This document shows positions 34,870 to 45,725 of a DNA stretch of 64,000 bases, piece after piece. How positions within the stretch are numbered: the first letter of the stretch is position 1; each line of letters opens with the position of its first letter. The stretch is from Novosphingobium sp. ERN07 (GTDB taxonomy: Bacteria > Pseudomonadota > Alphaproteobacteria > Sphingomonadales > Sphingomonadaceae). The DNA lies in NCBI RefSeq assembly GCF_012641335.1, contig NZ_JABAID010000013.1, positions 1 to 64,000 of the forward strand, read 5' to 3'. The translations under genes were made by a program, and so were the position numbers. The notes under the pieces are model-generated. The model was not told where the DNA came from. It did no database searches and saw only the letters and a program-made list of their open reading frames with translations.

Positions 34870-36534
34870 ATGCTCACCAGCCTTTCGATCCGCAATGTCG
34901 TGCTCATCGAAGCGCTAGACCTATCGTTCGCCGGTGGGCTGGGCGTGCTCACGGGTGAAACCGGCGCGGGCAAATCGATCCTGCTCGATGCGTTGGGTTT
35001 GGTGCTGGGGGATCGGGCCGACAGCGGTCTGGTGCGGGCTGGTGAAGATCAGGCAAGCGTTGTCGCCACTTTCGAGTTTGACCGCCTGCCAGATGCGATT
35101 CGCTACGCTTTGGCCGAGGCTGAGGTGGATGTGGAGCCGGGCGAACCGCTCATCGTGAAGCGCCGCCTGAAGGCTGATGGCGGTTCCAAAGCTTTCGTCA
35201 ACGATCAGCCGGTTGGCGTGGCCCTTCTGCGCGAACTGGCGCGCAGCCTTGTCGAACTGCATGGCCAGCACGATGATCGCGGTCTGGTAAACGCCCGCGG
35301 CCACCGCGCCTTGCTGGATCGCTATGCCGGCGCCGATGTCGCTGGCGTAGAGGCGGCGTGGACCAAATGGCGCAAGGCCGAAGACGCGCTCGAAACGGCG
35401 CAATCCCGCGTGGCGAGGGCGGCGGAGGAGCAGGATCTGCTGTTCGCACACCTTGCCGAACTCAACGCACTCCAGCCTGTCATCGGTGAGGAAGATGACC
35501 TCGCCGGCCAGCGCGCCGATATGCAGAAGGGCGAACGCCTTTCGGGTGATCTGGTGGAACTGCAACGCCTGTGGGAAGGTTCGGATTCGGCGCTTGCCAC
35601 CTTACGCAGCGCTGCGCGCAGGCTGGACCGGATTGCGGGCGAGCATCCGATGCTGGCCGAAGCGCTGGAATCGCTTGACCGCGCAGTGATCGAAGCGGGT
35701 GAGGCCGAGGACAAGCTTGCGCGCGCTGCTGAAGCACTGGCCCACGATCCGTCGCTGCTGGACCGTATCGAAACACGCCTGTTCGACTTGCGCGCCGCGG
35801 CCCGTAAACACGGCTGCACGGTAGACGAACTGCCGCACAAGATGCACGAAATGCGCGCCGCGCTCGATGCCATCGAAGGCGGCGAAGCGCAGATTGCAGG
35901 CCTTGAACGCGCTGCGCGCGAAGCCGCGCTCGATTATCAGGCCAAAGCTGAAACGCTCTCTGTCACGCGGGCCGAAGCCGCGCGCAGGCTCGACAAGGCG
36001 GTGGCCGCCGAACTTGCGCCTCTCAAACTCGATGCCGCCAAGTTCCACACCGCCGTTTTGCGTCTGCCGGAAGATCGCTGGGGCGCGGGCGGGATCGATG
36101 CGGTGGAGTTTCTCATCTCCACCAACCCCGGCGCGGAGTTCGCCCCGCTCGGCAAGATCGCTTCGGGCGGCGAACTTTCCCGCTTCATCCTCGCGCTCAA
36201 GGTCGCGCTGGCGGAAGAGGGCGGGGCCGCCACGATCATCTTCGACGAAATCGATCGCGGCGTTGGCGGCGCGGTCGCCAGCGCCATCGGTGATCGTCTG
36301 TCGCGCCTTGCCAGCAACGGACAACTGCTTGCTGTCACGCACAGCCCGCAAGTGGCCGCGCGCGGGGACCGGCACTATATGATTGCCAAATCCTCTGAAG
36401 GCACCGTCACGCGCACCTCTGTCGGCCTGCTCGATGCCGCAGCCCGCAAGGAAGAAATCGCGCGGATGCTTTCGGGCGCGGAGGTCACGGCAGAAGCGCG
36501 CGCGCAGGCAGACCGCCTGCTGGAAAAGGCGTGA
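34870..36534 (+). CDS. recN: DNA repair protein RecN
   Basis: 554 residues, an SMC-like ABC ATPase that gathers DNA double-strand breaks. Walker A is GETGAGKSILLDAL near residue 30; a coiled-coil arm (about 150-350) separates it from the ABC signature SGGELSRFILALKVAL, Walker B IIFDEIDRGVGG and the H-loop VTHSPQVAA. No consensus LexA box precedes it; GAAC near 34811 lacks the second half. Its stop overlaps the next gene by 1 bp. Confidence 0.95.
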   Translation: MLTSLSIRNVVLIEALDLSFAGGLGVLTGETGAGKSILLDALGLVLGDRADSGLVRAGEDQASVVATFEFDRLPDAIRYALAEAEVDVEPGEPLIVKRRLKADGGSKAFVNDQPVGVALLRELARSLVELHGQHDDRGLVNARGHRALLDRYAGADVAGVEAAWTKWRKAEDALETAQSRVARAAEEQDLLFAHLAELNALQPVIGEEDDLAGQRADMQKGERLSGDLVELQRLWEGSDSALATLRSAARRLDRIAGEHPMLAEALESLDRAVIEAGEAEDKLARAAEALAHDPSLLDRIETRLFDLRAAARKHGCTVDELPHKMHEMRAALDAIEGGEAQIAGLERAAREAALDYQAKAETLSVTRAEAARRLDKAVAAELAPLKLDAAKFHTAVLRLPEDRWGAGGIDAVEFLISTNPGAEFAPLGKIASGGELSRFILALKVALAEEGGAATIIFDEIDRGVGGAVASAIGDRLSRLASNGQLLAVTHSPQVAARGDRHYMIAKSSEGTVTRTSVGLLDAAARKEEIARMLSGAEVTAEARAQADRLLEKA

Positions 36535-36914
36535 TGTTCGCCCGCCGCACGGTGCTTGTCGGCGCAGGTGCCGCGCTTCTCGTTTCAAGAAAAGGTCTGG
36601 CGATGGAAGAGATCGAACCCGAAAACGTCTACGCCATCATCGGCCAGATGATGTCTGGCCCCGGCAAGCGCGAGGAACTGATCACCTATCTGGGCGAAGG
36701 GTCGAAGGACATGCCCGGCAACCTCGCCTACCAGATCTGGCGCGATAAGGGCGACGAGAACAGCGTGTGGATCACCGAAGTATGGCGCGATGAAGCCTCG
36801 CACAAAGCGAGCCTAGCCCTGCCACAAGTGCAGGAAGCCATCCGCAAGGCCCGCCCGATCATAGCGGGGTTTGGGGCGAGGGCTGAGGTGGAGCGGGCAG
36901 GTAGCGGCCAGTGA
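36534..36914 (+). CDS. Exported antibiotic-biosynthesis-monooxygenase (ABM)-fold protein
   Basis: 126 residues. The N-terminus MFARRTVLVGAGAALLVSRK resembles a twin-arginine or Sec signal (RR followed by a hydrophobic stretch), with a likely cleavage near GLA. The rest matches the ABM dimeric alpha-beta barrel: VYAIIGQMMSGPGKREELI, LAYQIWRDKGDENSVWITEVW, SHKASLALPQVQEAI. Family members are heme-free monooxygenases or quinol/heme-related enzymes. It overlaps recN by one base and the next gene by four, so expression is coupled to repair, with no obvious functional link. Confidence 0.75.
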   Translation: MFARRTVLVGAGAALLVSRKGLAMEEIEPENVYAIIGQMMSGPGKREELITYLGEGSKDMPGNLAYQIWRDKGDENSVWITEVWRDEASHKASLALPQVQEAIRKARPIIAGFGARAEVERAGSGQ

Positions 36915-37261
36915 GCCTCAGAATGCCCTCTGGTAACACTATCAGGGCGGCACTTGACACGATCGCTATGCCATTTGTTGCCCTGGCTTGGGGTGCCAGT
37001 TCGCTTGGCTGCCTCGCCTGGTCCTTGGCCCTGCTCTTTTTTGCCGGATCTGCCGTAAAGGCACTTTTCGTAGCCACGTCATTCCCCGATGCAGCTTGGG
37101 TTCTGGGTTGGAGCATTATTGCGTTGCCAGTGGGTTGGTGGAACTTCGGACGGTTCATGAGGTACTTTGGCGGAGAGTCTGACCGTTGGCGTGGGTTGGC
37201 ATGGGTAACCGTAAACTCTGCACTACTAGTGTTGACTAATCCATTTCTTTGGGGGTTTTGA
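36911..37261 (+). CDS. Small membrane protein of unknown function
   Basis: 116 residues from a GTG at 36911 overlapping the ABM gene by 4 bp. Three or so hydrophobic helices are visible (AMPFVALAWGASSLGCLAWSLALLFFAG; VLGWSIIALPVGWWNFG; WVTVNSALLVLTNPFLWGF). No motif I recognise. Codon use is somewhat less G/C-biased at third positions than in neighbours (many T/A endings), which may indicate a later arrival or weak expression. Confidence 0.6.
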   Translation: MSLRMPSGNTIRAALDTIAMPFVALAWGASSLGCLAWSLALLFFAGSAVKALFVATSFPDAAWVLGWSIIALPVGWWNFGRFMRYFGGESDRWRGLAWVTVNSALLVLTNPFLWGF

Positions 37262-37307
37262 CGTGTCTGTCTACTTTCCGCATATTCTGCTTTCGGACGT
37301 TGTGTGA

Positions 37308-39431
<2,124 letters not shown>

Positions 39432-39435
39432 GCTG

Positions 39436-39939
39436 ATGCTTGCTGCGCTGGCCGATATAGCCGCAGAGGCGGGTGCCTTGCTCAAGGCGCGCAGGCAGAC
39501 CATCGCGGTCGTCGACGGATCGACCGGTGGACTGATCTCTGCCAGCCTTCTCGCGATGCCCGGCGCGTCGGCATTCTATCTTGGCGGCGGGGTGATCTAT
39601 ACTCTCAAAGGGCGGCGGATCGTGCTCGATCATCCGCCCGGTTCCCTGCGGGGTTTTACCTCTGCCACTGAGGATTATGCCATCGCGCAGGCCCGCCTGA
39701 TCCGCGAACGCTACGGCGCGGACTGGGGTATTGCCGAAACCGGTGCTTCGGGCGGCAGCGCCCATCCGCTTGGCGTGGCATCCGGCACCAGCGCGGTGGG
39801 ATTGGCCGGCCCCGATGGAATTGCAGCGTCAACGCTGACCGTGACTGACAGTAACGACAGACTAGCAAACATGCAGAGCTTTACGCAGCGCGCGCTGGAG
39901 CTTTTGCGCGATGCGCTGGTCGCTCATTCTGGCAAGTAG
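39436..39939 (+). CDS. CinA C-terminal-domain protein (PncC-like) with altered active-site motif
   Basis: 167 residues from ATG 39436. CinA C-terminal domains deamidate nicotinamide mononucleotide (PncC). The fold is clear from GASAFYLGGGVIYTLKGR and LGVASGTSAVGLAGPDG. The usual A-E-S-C-T-G-G motif reads VDGSTGG and the Y-S-N-E-A-K segment reads YTLKGR, so key polar residues differ; activity is uncertain. It follows ligA by 4 bp, and its product would act on NMN, which LigA releases: a plausible functional pairing. The 3' end overlaps the convergent enoyl-CoA hydratase gene by 16 bp. Confidence 0.7.
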   Translation: MLAALADIAAEAGALLKARRQTIAVVDGSTGGLISASLLAMPGASAFYLGGGVIYTLKGRRIVLDHPPGSLRGFTSATEDYAIAQARLIRERYGADWGIAETGASGGSAHPLGVASGTSAVGLAGPDGIAASTLTVTDSNDRLANMQSFTQRALELLRDALVAHSGK

Positions 39940-40721
39940 TTCGGCTTCCGCTTTTCCAGAAATGCCTGCATTCCTTCGCGGAAATTTGGGCTGGCCGATG
40001 TCATCAGCTGGTTGCGGTTTTCGATGGCCATCGCGGCTTCAAGGCTGGGCGCATCAATGGCAAGGTTCAAGCCTTCCTTGGTCATCCGCAGCCCCATTGG
40101 CGATGCGGCAAGCAGGTCTTCGACATAGCTTTCGCCAGCAGCCTCAAGCTCTGCGTCAGGCACCACCTGCGAAACCAGTCCTGTCGCCAAGGCGCGGGGC
40201 GCATGGATAAAGCGGCCGGTCAGCATCAGTTCGCTCGCCACAGAAGTGCCGACAAGGCGCGGCAGGAAATAGCTGCATCCCATGTCGCAGGCAGAAAGGC
40301 CCAGCTTGATATAGGCGGCGTTCATCTTCGCACTTTCGCCTGCAACGCGGATGTCCGATGCCAGCACGAAGGAAAATCCGCCTCCGCAGGCCGCACCGTG
40401 AACAAGGCTTACGATCGGCTGCGGGCAGCGCCGCATCTTGATATAGACGTCCGCAAGCAAGCCCTGAAATCCGAACCCGCCCGCAAACGGCACTTCATCG
40501 CGGCTCCCTGCGCGCTCCTTGATATCCAGCCCCGCGCAGAACGCCTTGCCTGCGCCGCGCATCACCACCACGCGCGTATCGCGATCGTGGAACAGCTGGC
40601 CGAAATAGCCCGACAGTTCCTGCACCATCAGCAGCGAAATCGCGTTCAGCACATCCGGACGATTGAGCGTCAACCAGTCCGCAGCCCCGCGCTTTTCAAT
40701 GGTGAAAGTTTGGTAGCCCAT
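39924..40721 (-). CDS. Enoyl-CoA hydratase/isomerase-family protein
   Basis: 265 residues, crotonase fold. The oxyanion-hole motifs are GAGKAFCAGLDIKE and VHGAACGGGFSFVLASDIRVAG; the region where catalytic Glu residues occur reads AAYIKLGLSACDMGCSYFLPR, with Asp at the second position. It hydrates or isomerises an acyl-CoA of unknown kind, likely in fatty- or aromatic-acid degradation. It is a single gene; TTAATC-GAGT-GATTAA (40737-40752) just upstream is a candidate repressor site. Confidence 0.87.
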   Translation of the reverse strand: MGYQTFTIEKRGAADWLTLNRPDVLNAISLLMVQELSGYFGQLFHDRDTRVVVMRGAGKAFCAGLDIKERAGSRDEVPFAGGFGFQGLLADVYIKMRRCPQPIVSLVHGAACGGGFSFVLASDIRVAGESAKMNAAYIKLGLSACDMGCSYFLPRLVGTSVASELMLTGRFIHAPRALATGLVSQVVPDAELEAAGESYVEDLLAASPMGLRMTKEGLNLAIDAPSLEAAMAIENRNQLMTSASPNFREGMQAFLEKRKPNYLPE

Positions 40722-40736
40722 CCTGCATCTCCCGAT

Positions 40737-40752
40737 TTAATCGAGTGATTAA
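40737..40752. promoter_or_regulatory. Short palindrome upstream of the enoyl-CoA hydratase gene
   Basis: TTAATCGAGTGATTAA has 6-bp arms around GAGT and begins 16 bp before the start codon on the minus strand, where a repressor would block transcription or lie in the leader. No regulator gene is adjacent. Small size makes chance possible. Confidence 0.35.
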
Positions 40753-40893
40753 GCAGGCGAGGCAGGTCGAGCAAACCATTTTCCTACACGGCCGCGAAAA
40801 GGCATGGTCTGTCGATGGAAAACGACCGTGCCCTCAATGTTTTGAACGCCATAAATGCGTCCGTGCAGGGCTTGGCCGTTTTCTCTCTGGACC

Positions 40894-40940
40894 GTGTAAA
40901 CTGTGTAAACCTGTTCAGGCTTGCAAGCGTGAACCTGAAC
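40894..40940. repeat. Tandem 9-mer and hairpin downstream of prmA
   Basis: GTGTAAACT and GTGTAAACC stand in tandem (40894-40911). Beside them GTTCAGG (40913-40919) pairs with CCTGAAC (40934-40940) enclosing CTTGCAAG. The hairpin lies 4 bp past the prmA stop and may aid termination on the minus strand, though no good T-run follows. The rest of 40753-40893 shows nothing I can name. Confidence 0.4.
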
Positions 40941-40943
40941 GGC

Positions 40944-41900
40944 TCACCACCGTTTCGACCACTCCGGCAACTGCCCAACGCGACTCGACCGAACGCGCCC
41001 ACCCGCGCGGCGGCGCAGCCACAGGATCGACCAGTCGCCGCGCACCATCCGTGCAGCAAGACGCAGGCCAGCCTTGCGATAGGCGGCACGCACAGTGGCC
41101 TCCTGCGTTTCGAGCAGGCCTGCCAGCAGCACCGATCCACCGGGCACCACAGCGCGGGCGAACGCCGGGGCCAGTTCCACCAGCGGCCCGGCAAGGATGT
41201 TGGCGATCAGCAGATCGTATGGCCCGGCGGCTTCCAGCAATGGATGGTCCATGCCCGCCGCGATCACCATCGCCATGCGGCCCGATCCGTCGCCCAGCGG
41301 CACATCGTTGTTGGTGGCGTTTTCAGCCACCACCGGGCCGCACACCGAATCAATATCGCTGGCGATGGCGCGGGCGGTGGGCCACAGACGCAATCCGGCA
41401 AAGGCGAGCAGGCCGGTGCCCGTGCCGATATCGGCAAGGTTGCGCACGCGCACGCCCTGCTGTTTCATGTGGCTCAACATCGCGAGGCAACCGGCGGTCG
41501 TTGCGTGCTGGCCGGTGCCGAACGCTTGGCTCGCCGGGATCACGAAATCTCGCACGCCCGGTTGGGCAAGCGGCGGATACTCCGGCGTGTGAACGTGGAA
41601 CACGCCCTCGCGGATCGGTTCGACGCCCTGCTGGCTGAGTGTTACCCAATCTTCGTCGGGCAACTTTTCGATGTTGAGCTTTGGCGCTGCGCCTTCGAAC
41701 AGGTTCGCGATGGCTTTCTGGTCGGCCTTGGTCGGCTTGCGATCCAGCCAAGCTTCGAGCTGCCAGTCTTCCGGCTTGTCCTCGGCAATTTCGCTGCCCG
41801 CGATCACGATATCGTGGTCCCAGTCCCACGCATCCTCATGCGCGATGAGGGCGGCCTGAACAACATCGCGCGGGGCAAAGATTGTGACTTTCCAGCTCAC
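40944..41900 (-). CDS. prmA: Ribosomal protein L11 methyltransferase
   Basis: 318 residues from the GTG at 41900, overlapping the upstream gene stop by 4 bp. PrmA trimethylates L11 using S-adenosylmethionine. The AdoMet motif is LADIGTGTGLLAFAGLRLWP, and the substrate-site motif DLLIANILAGPLVEL is the characteristic N-I-L-A. IPASQAFGTGQHATTAGCL matches the conserved FGTG.H.TT segment. Cytoplasmic. It is coupled to the metallo-beta-lactamase-like gene without evident functional link. Confidence 0.94.
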   Translation of the reverse strand: MSWKVTIFAPRDVVQAALIAHEDAWDWDHDIVIAGSEIAEDKPEDWQLEAWLDRKPTKADQKAIANLFEGAAPKLNIEKLPDEDWVTLSQQGVEPIREGVFHVHTPEYPPLAQPGVRDFVIPASQAFGTGQHATTAGCLAMLSHMKQQGVRVRNLADIGTGTGLLAFAGLRLWPTARAIASDIDSVCGPVVAENATNNDVPLGDGSGRMAMVIAAGMDHPLLEAAGPYDLLIANILAGPLVELAPAFARAVVPGGSVLLAGLLETQEATVRAAYRKAGLRLAARMVRGDWSILWLRRRAGGRVRSSRVGQLPEWSKRW

Positions 41901-42769
41901 TTTGCCAGCGCCTTTTCCAGACGGTCGCGCGCTCCGGCAGCAAGGTTCTTGCAAGCTGCCGGATCGGCGAGCGGTCGCTCACCGGTCATCCGCTCGAACA
42001 TGGCGCTGGCGGACGGATGCGGGGTGAGGAGAATGCCGCATTCCAGCGCCTCGACTTGCGCGAAAGTGCTGCGGAACATGGCAACGCGATCAGGATGATC
42101 TGCAAAGCGGTAGGTGCCGAGCGGAAGCGCTGTCAGGCTGTCGATATAGGTCACCGTGCGGCAATCGGTGCCCTCGCAGGATTTCCAGTACCAGCTTGTC
42201 GACCCTTCGGTGTGGCCGGGCGTGGCGAAAGCGGTAAGCCGCAGCGGGCCGAGGCTCATGACATCGCCCGTGCGGATGATATGATCGACCCTTGCCTTGG
42301 GCGAACCGTGGATTTCCTGCGCCTGCGGATCGGCGGGGCTGACCTTGCCGGAGCGAATGACCTTCGCGGCTTCTGCGGTGGCGACGAACCTTGCGCCGGT
42401 GGCTTTTTGCAGCGCGGCGAGGCCGCCGACATGATCGAAGTGTTCGTGGCTCGATACGATCAGGCCAATATCCTTGGGATTGAAGCCCAGCTTGCGAACG
42501 TTGGCCAGAACCTGCGGCACGGCATCTTCCATGCCCGCATCGACCAGCACATGCTTTTCCGGGCCAGTCACCAGAAGCACGGAAACGGTACAGGTGCCGA
42601 CATACCAAACGTTGCCGAAGATGCGCGCGGGCGGGGCCGGGTCGGAAAAACCGTCCTTGCCTTCGCACTGGCGGACGATTTCCTGTGCGGCCCGGGGATC
42701 GGCAGGGGCGGGCGCAGGGGCAGGCGATGTGGCTGTGGCGGCGGCCAGAGCGGCTAGGACAATGCTCAT
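41897..42769 (-). CDS. Subclass B3 metallo-beta-lactamase-family protein
   Basis: 290 residues with a short hydrophobic start (VLAALAAATA), probably a signal peptide. Zinc ligands of the B3 group are present: His108, His110, Asp112, His113 (SHEHFDHVGG), His186 (TPGHTEGSTSW) and His251 (LTPHPSAS). The long B3-specific segments STSWYWKSC, YIDSLTALPLGTYRF and the late cysteine before ACKNLA resemble L1-, CAU- and ERY/NOV-type chromosomal enzymes of environmental alphaproteobacteria. Whether it hydrolyses carbapenems or serves another lactonase-type role needs assay. It is expressed upstream of prmA. Confidence 0.85.
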   Translation of the reverse strand: MSIVLAALAAATATSPAPAPAPADPRAAQEIVRQCEGKDGFSDPAPPARIFGNVWYVGTCTVSVLLVTGPEKHVLVDAGMEDAVPQVLANVRKLGFNPKDIGLIVSSHEHFDHVGGLAALQKATGARFVATAEAAKVIRSGKVSPADPQAQEIHGSPKARVDHIIRTGDVMSLGPLRLTAFATPGHTEGSTSWYWKSCEGTDCRTVTYIDSLTALPLGTYRFADHPDRVAMFRSTFAQVEALECGILLTPHPSASAMFERMTGERPLADPAACKNLAAGARDRLEKALAK

Positions 42770-42879
42770 GAACCGACCGTCTAGGCACCCCGATCAATCA
42801 GTGCAACCGGCTGTCCTTTTTTACATCCCGCATACGCTTGCGTGGCCGGTCTTTTCGACTAATAGGACTTGGCAATCCT

Positions 42880-42897
42880 GTCGCGGACGTCCGCGAC
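42880..42897. promoter_or_regulatory. Perfect 18-bp palindrome upstream of sdhC
   Basis: GTCGCGGACGTCCGCGAC is fully self-complementary with no spacer. A TTGCGT and TAATAG pair, 16 bp apart, at 42838-42865 could be its promoter, placing the palindrome near the transcript start. It sits 29 bp before the sdhC ATG, so it may be an operator or a 5'-leader hairpin. Confidence 0.55.
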
Positions 42898-42925
42898 CGC
42901 TGTACCTAGTCGAGGGGGTATGTTC

Positions 42926-43351
42926 ATGGCGCAGACGCGCAAGGCACGGCCGATTTCTCCGCATCTCCAGATTTGGCGCTGGGGACCGGCCATGCTGGTT
43001 TCGATCCTGCATCGCATCACCGGCAACGGTCTTGCGTTCGGGGGGCTGGGTCTGCTGCTGTGGTGGATCGGTGCGCTGGCAAGCGGGGCTGAGGCCTATC
43101 AGACGTTCCTCGATTGGGTGTGGCTGGGCACTGATGGCGGTTTGCAGACCGTAACGTCGCTCCTTGGTAAAGTGGTGCTGGTCGGCCTGACCTGGGCTTT
43201 CTTTCAGCACGCCGCTTCTGGCATCCGCCACCTGATCCTTGATATCGGTGCAGGTTACGAGCTGGAAACCAACGCCCGCTGGTCGAGCCTGACGATCGTC
43301 TTCTCGATCCTCCTCACCATCGCATTCTGGGCTTTCGTGCTGCTGCGCTGA
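42926..43351 (+). CDS. sdhC: Succinate dehydrogenase cytochrome b556 subunit
   Basis: 141 residues from the ATG at 42926, eight bases after GAGGGGG; an ATG six bases earlier is less well placed. Three membrane helices carry the quinone/heme site. RPISPHLQIWRWGPAMLVSILHRITG has the conserved SPHL and SILHR..G motifs with heme/quinone residues, and FQHAASGIRHLILD contains the heme-ligand His segment. It anchors SdhA/SdhB to the inner membrane. First of the sdhCDA operon. Confidence 0.94.
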   Translation: MAQTRKARPISPHLQIWRWGPAMLVSILHRITGNGLAFGGLGLLLWWIGALASGAEAYQTFLDWVWLGTDGGLQTVTSLLGKVVLVGLTWAFFQHAASGIRHLILDIGAGYELETNARWSSLTIVFSILLTIAFWAFVLLR

Positions 43352-43389
43352 GCGCCGGCACGGATCGCATAGCAAGAGAGGCTACCATC

Positions 43390-43773
43390 ATGGGTAACGG
43401 CACCTCCATCGGTCGGGTTCGTGGGCTGGGTTCTTCCCACGAAGGCACGCATCACTGGCTCACCGCGCGGCTTACCGCTGTGGGCAACCTTGTCCTGATC
43501 ACGTTCATCGTCGTCAGCCTCGCGCTGCTGCCGGACTACAGCTACGCCACGGTGCGTGGCTGGGTTGCGCGCCCGCTGCCGTCGATCGCGCTGATCCTGA
43601 CGATGATCAACACCTTCACCCATGCCCGCATGGGCGTGCAGGTGATGCTTGAAGATTACGTCCACGAAGAAGGCGGCAAGATCGCGGCATGGCTGCTGGT
43701 CAATATCGTGCCCTTCGCGGCAGCCGCCTTTGGCATCCTTTCGGTTCTGCGCATTGCGCTCGGGGGCGCATAA
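43390..43773 (+). CDS. sdhD: Succinate dehydrogenase membrane anchor subunit
   Basis: 127 residues with three membrane helices. The GLGSSHEGTHHWLTARLTAVGN segment and HARMGVQVMLEDYVHEEG match SdhD, where the His of HARMG-type motifs ligates heme b and Asp-Tyr forms part of the quinone site. 38 bp after sdhC, 3 bp before sdhA; with SdhC it forms the membrane part of complex II. Confidence 0.94.
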   Translation: MGNGTSIGRVRGLGSSHEGTHHWLTARLTAVGNLVLITFIVVSLALLPDYSYATVRGWVARPLPSIALILTMINTFTHARMGVQVMLEDYVHEEGGKIAAWLLVNIVPFAAAAFGILSVLRIALGGA

Positions 43774-43776
43774 GAC

Positions 43777-45588
43777 ATGACGACACAGCCTGCCTACAAG
43801 ATCATCGACCATACTTACGACACGGTTGTCGTGGGTGCGGGCGGTTCTGGCCTGCGCGCAACGATGGGGTCGGCTCAGGCCGGTCTGCGCACTGCCTGCA
43901 TCACCAAGGTCTTCCCGACGCGCTCGCACACCGTGGCGGCGCAGGGCGGCATCGCCGCCTCGCTTGGCAACAATTCGCCCGATCACTGGACCTGGCACAT
44001 GTATGACACCGTCAAGGGGTCTGACTGGCTGGGCGATCAGGACGCCATCGAATACATGGTGCGTGAAGCGCCCGCTGCGGTTTACGAACTGGAGCACGCT
44101 GGCGTGCCGTTCAGCCGCAATCCCGAAGGCACGATCTATCAGCGCCCCTTCGGCGGCCACATGCAGAACATGGGTGAAGGCCCGCCGGTTCAGCGCACTT
44201 GCGCCGCGGCTGACCGCACCGGCCACGCCATGCTCCATGCGCTCTATCAGCAGAGCCTGAAGTACGATGCGGACTTCTTCATCGAATACTTCGCCATCGA
44301 CCTGATCATGGAAAACGGTGAATGCCGTGGTGTGATCGCGCTGTGTATGGACGATGGTTCGATCCACCGCTTCCGCAGCCACGCCGTGGTGCTGGCAACC
44401 GGCGGCTATGGCCGTTCGTATTTCACTGCCACGTCGGCCCACACCTGCACCGGTGATGGCGGCGGCATGGTGCTGCGCGCAGGGCTCCCGCTGCAGGACA
44501 TGGAATTCGTGCAGTTCCATCCGACCGGTATTTACGGCGCGGGCGTGCTGATCACCGAAGGCGCGCGTGGCGAAGGTGGTTACCTGACCAACTCCGAAGG
44601 CGAGCGCTTCATGGAACGCTATGCACCTTCGGCCAAGGATCTGGCATCGCGCGACGTGGTTTCACGGTCTATGGCAATGGAAATCCGCGAAGGTCGCGGC
44701 GTTGGTCCGCACAAGGACCATATCTTCCTGCACCTCGATCACATCGACCAGAAGGTTCTGGCCGAACGCCTGCCCGGCATCACAGAAAGCGGCAAGATCT
44801 TTGCTGGCGTGGACCTTACGCGCCAGCCTTTGCCGGTTGTGCCGACCGTCCACTACAACATGGGCGGCATTCCGACGAACTATCACGGCGAAGTGGTGAC
44901 CATCGGTGCCGACGGCAACCCGGAAACCATCGTTCCGGGCCTGTTCGCGGTTGGCGAAGCGGCTTGCGTTTCGGTTCATGGTGCGAACCGCCTCGGTTCG
45001 AATTCGCTGATTGACCTTGTGGTTTTCGGTCGTGCAACCGGCCTGCGCCTGAAGGAACTGATCAAGCCGGGCACTGCGCACAATTCGCTGCCCAAGGACA
45101 GCGCCGACCTTTCGCTCACGCGCCTCGACCACTTCCGCAATGCCAAGGGCGGTTCGCCCACGGCAGAAGTGCGCACCGAAATGCAGCGCACGATGTCGGC
45201 CCACGCGGCGGTGTTCCGCACCGACGAGCTGATGGCCGAAGGCAAGGTCAAGCTGGCCGAAACCTACAAGCGCATGGAAGACATCCACGTTTCAGACCGT
45301 TCGCTGATCTGGAACTCGGACCTTGTGGAAACGCTCGAACTCGACAACCTGATTAGCCAGGCGAGCGTGACCATGCATTCGGCGCACAACCGCAAGGAAA
45401 GCCGTGGCGCCCACGCGCACGAGGATTTCCCTGATCGCAACGATGCTGAATGGATGAAGCACACCGCTACGTGGTTCAACGGCTGGGGCGGCAAGGGCGG
45501 CGAAGTCCGCATCGACTATCGCCCGGTGCACGAATTCACGCTGACCGACGATGTGGAATACATCAAGCCCAAGAAGCGCGTGTACTAA
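43777..45588 (+). CDS. sdhA: Succinate dehydrogenase flavoprotein subunit
   Basis: 603 residues. It oxidises succinate to fumarate. FAD is covalently attached via His51 in [20 protein letters not shown] is the FAD dinucleotide motif and [24 protein letters not shown] the active-site region with catalytic Arg further on. The C-terminus has [12 protein letters not shown]. The iron-sulfur partner sdhB would normally follow, but after the 3' end comes a perfect-stem terminator and unrelated genes, so sdhB must be elsewhere. Confidence 0.97.
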   Translation: MTTQPAYKIIDHTYDTVVVGAGGSGLRATMGSAQAGLRTACITKVFPTRSHTVAAQGGIAASLGNNSPDHWTWHMYDTVKGSDWLGDQDAIEYMVREAPAAVYELEHAGVPFSRNPEGTIYQRPFGGHMQNMGEGPPVQRTCAAADRTGHAMLHALYQQSLKYDADFFIEYFAIDLIMENGECRGVIALCMDDGSIHRFRSHAVVLATGGYGRSYFTATSAHTCTGDGGGMVLRAGLPLQDMEFVQFHPTGIYGAGVLITEGARGEGGYLTNSEGERFMERYAPSAKDLASRDVVSRSMAMEIREGRGVGPHKDHIFLHLDHIDQKVLAERLPGITESGKIFAGVDLTRQPLPVVPTVHYNMGGIPTNYHGEVVTIGADGNPETIVPGLFAVGEAACVSVHGANRLGSNSLIDLVVFGRATGLRLKELIKPGTAHNSLPKDSADLSLTRLDHFRNAKGGSPTAEVRTEMQRTMSAHAAVFRTDELMAEGKVKLAETYKRMEDIHVSDRSLIWNSDLVETLELDNLISQASVTMHSAHNRKESRGAHAHEDFPDRNDAEWMKHTATWFNGWGGKGGEVRIDYRPVHEFTLTDDVEYIKPKKRVY

Positions 45589-45654
45589 CAGGCTTTGACG
45601 GCACTCTGCGCTGGTCCAGTGTGGCCAGCGGTTTGTCGATCATGACATGCGATG

Positions 45655-45690
45655 ACGCCGGGGTAGGGATACCCCGGCGTTATTGTTTCT
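45655..45690 (+). terminator. Intrinsic terminator after sdhA
   Basis: ACGCCGGGGTA (45655-45665) and TACCCCGGCGT (45670-45680) form a perfect 11-bp stem with a GGGA loop, followed by TATTGTTTCT. It lies 67 bp after the sdhA stop and ends the sdhCDA transcript before the next gene. Confidence 0.88.
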
Positions 45691-45725
45691 GGCCGACGCG
45701 GCCGGAGTGCCGGGGAGGCAATGTG

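Noticed and set aside
40745-42098. Overlapping plus-strand open frames
   Set aside because: Shadows of prmA and of the metallo-beta-lactamase-like gene; they contain no family motif and start inside intergenic DNA.
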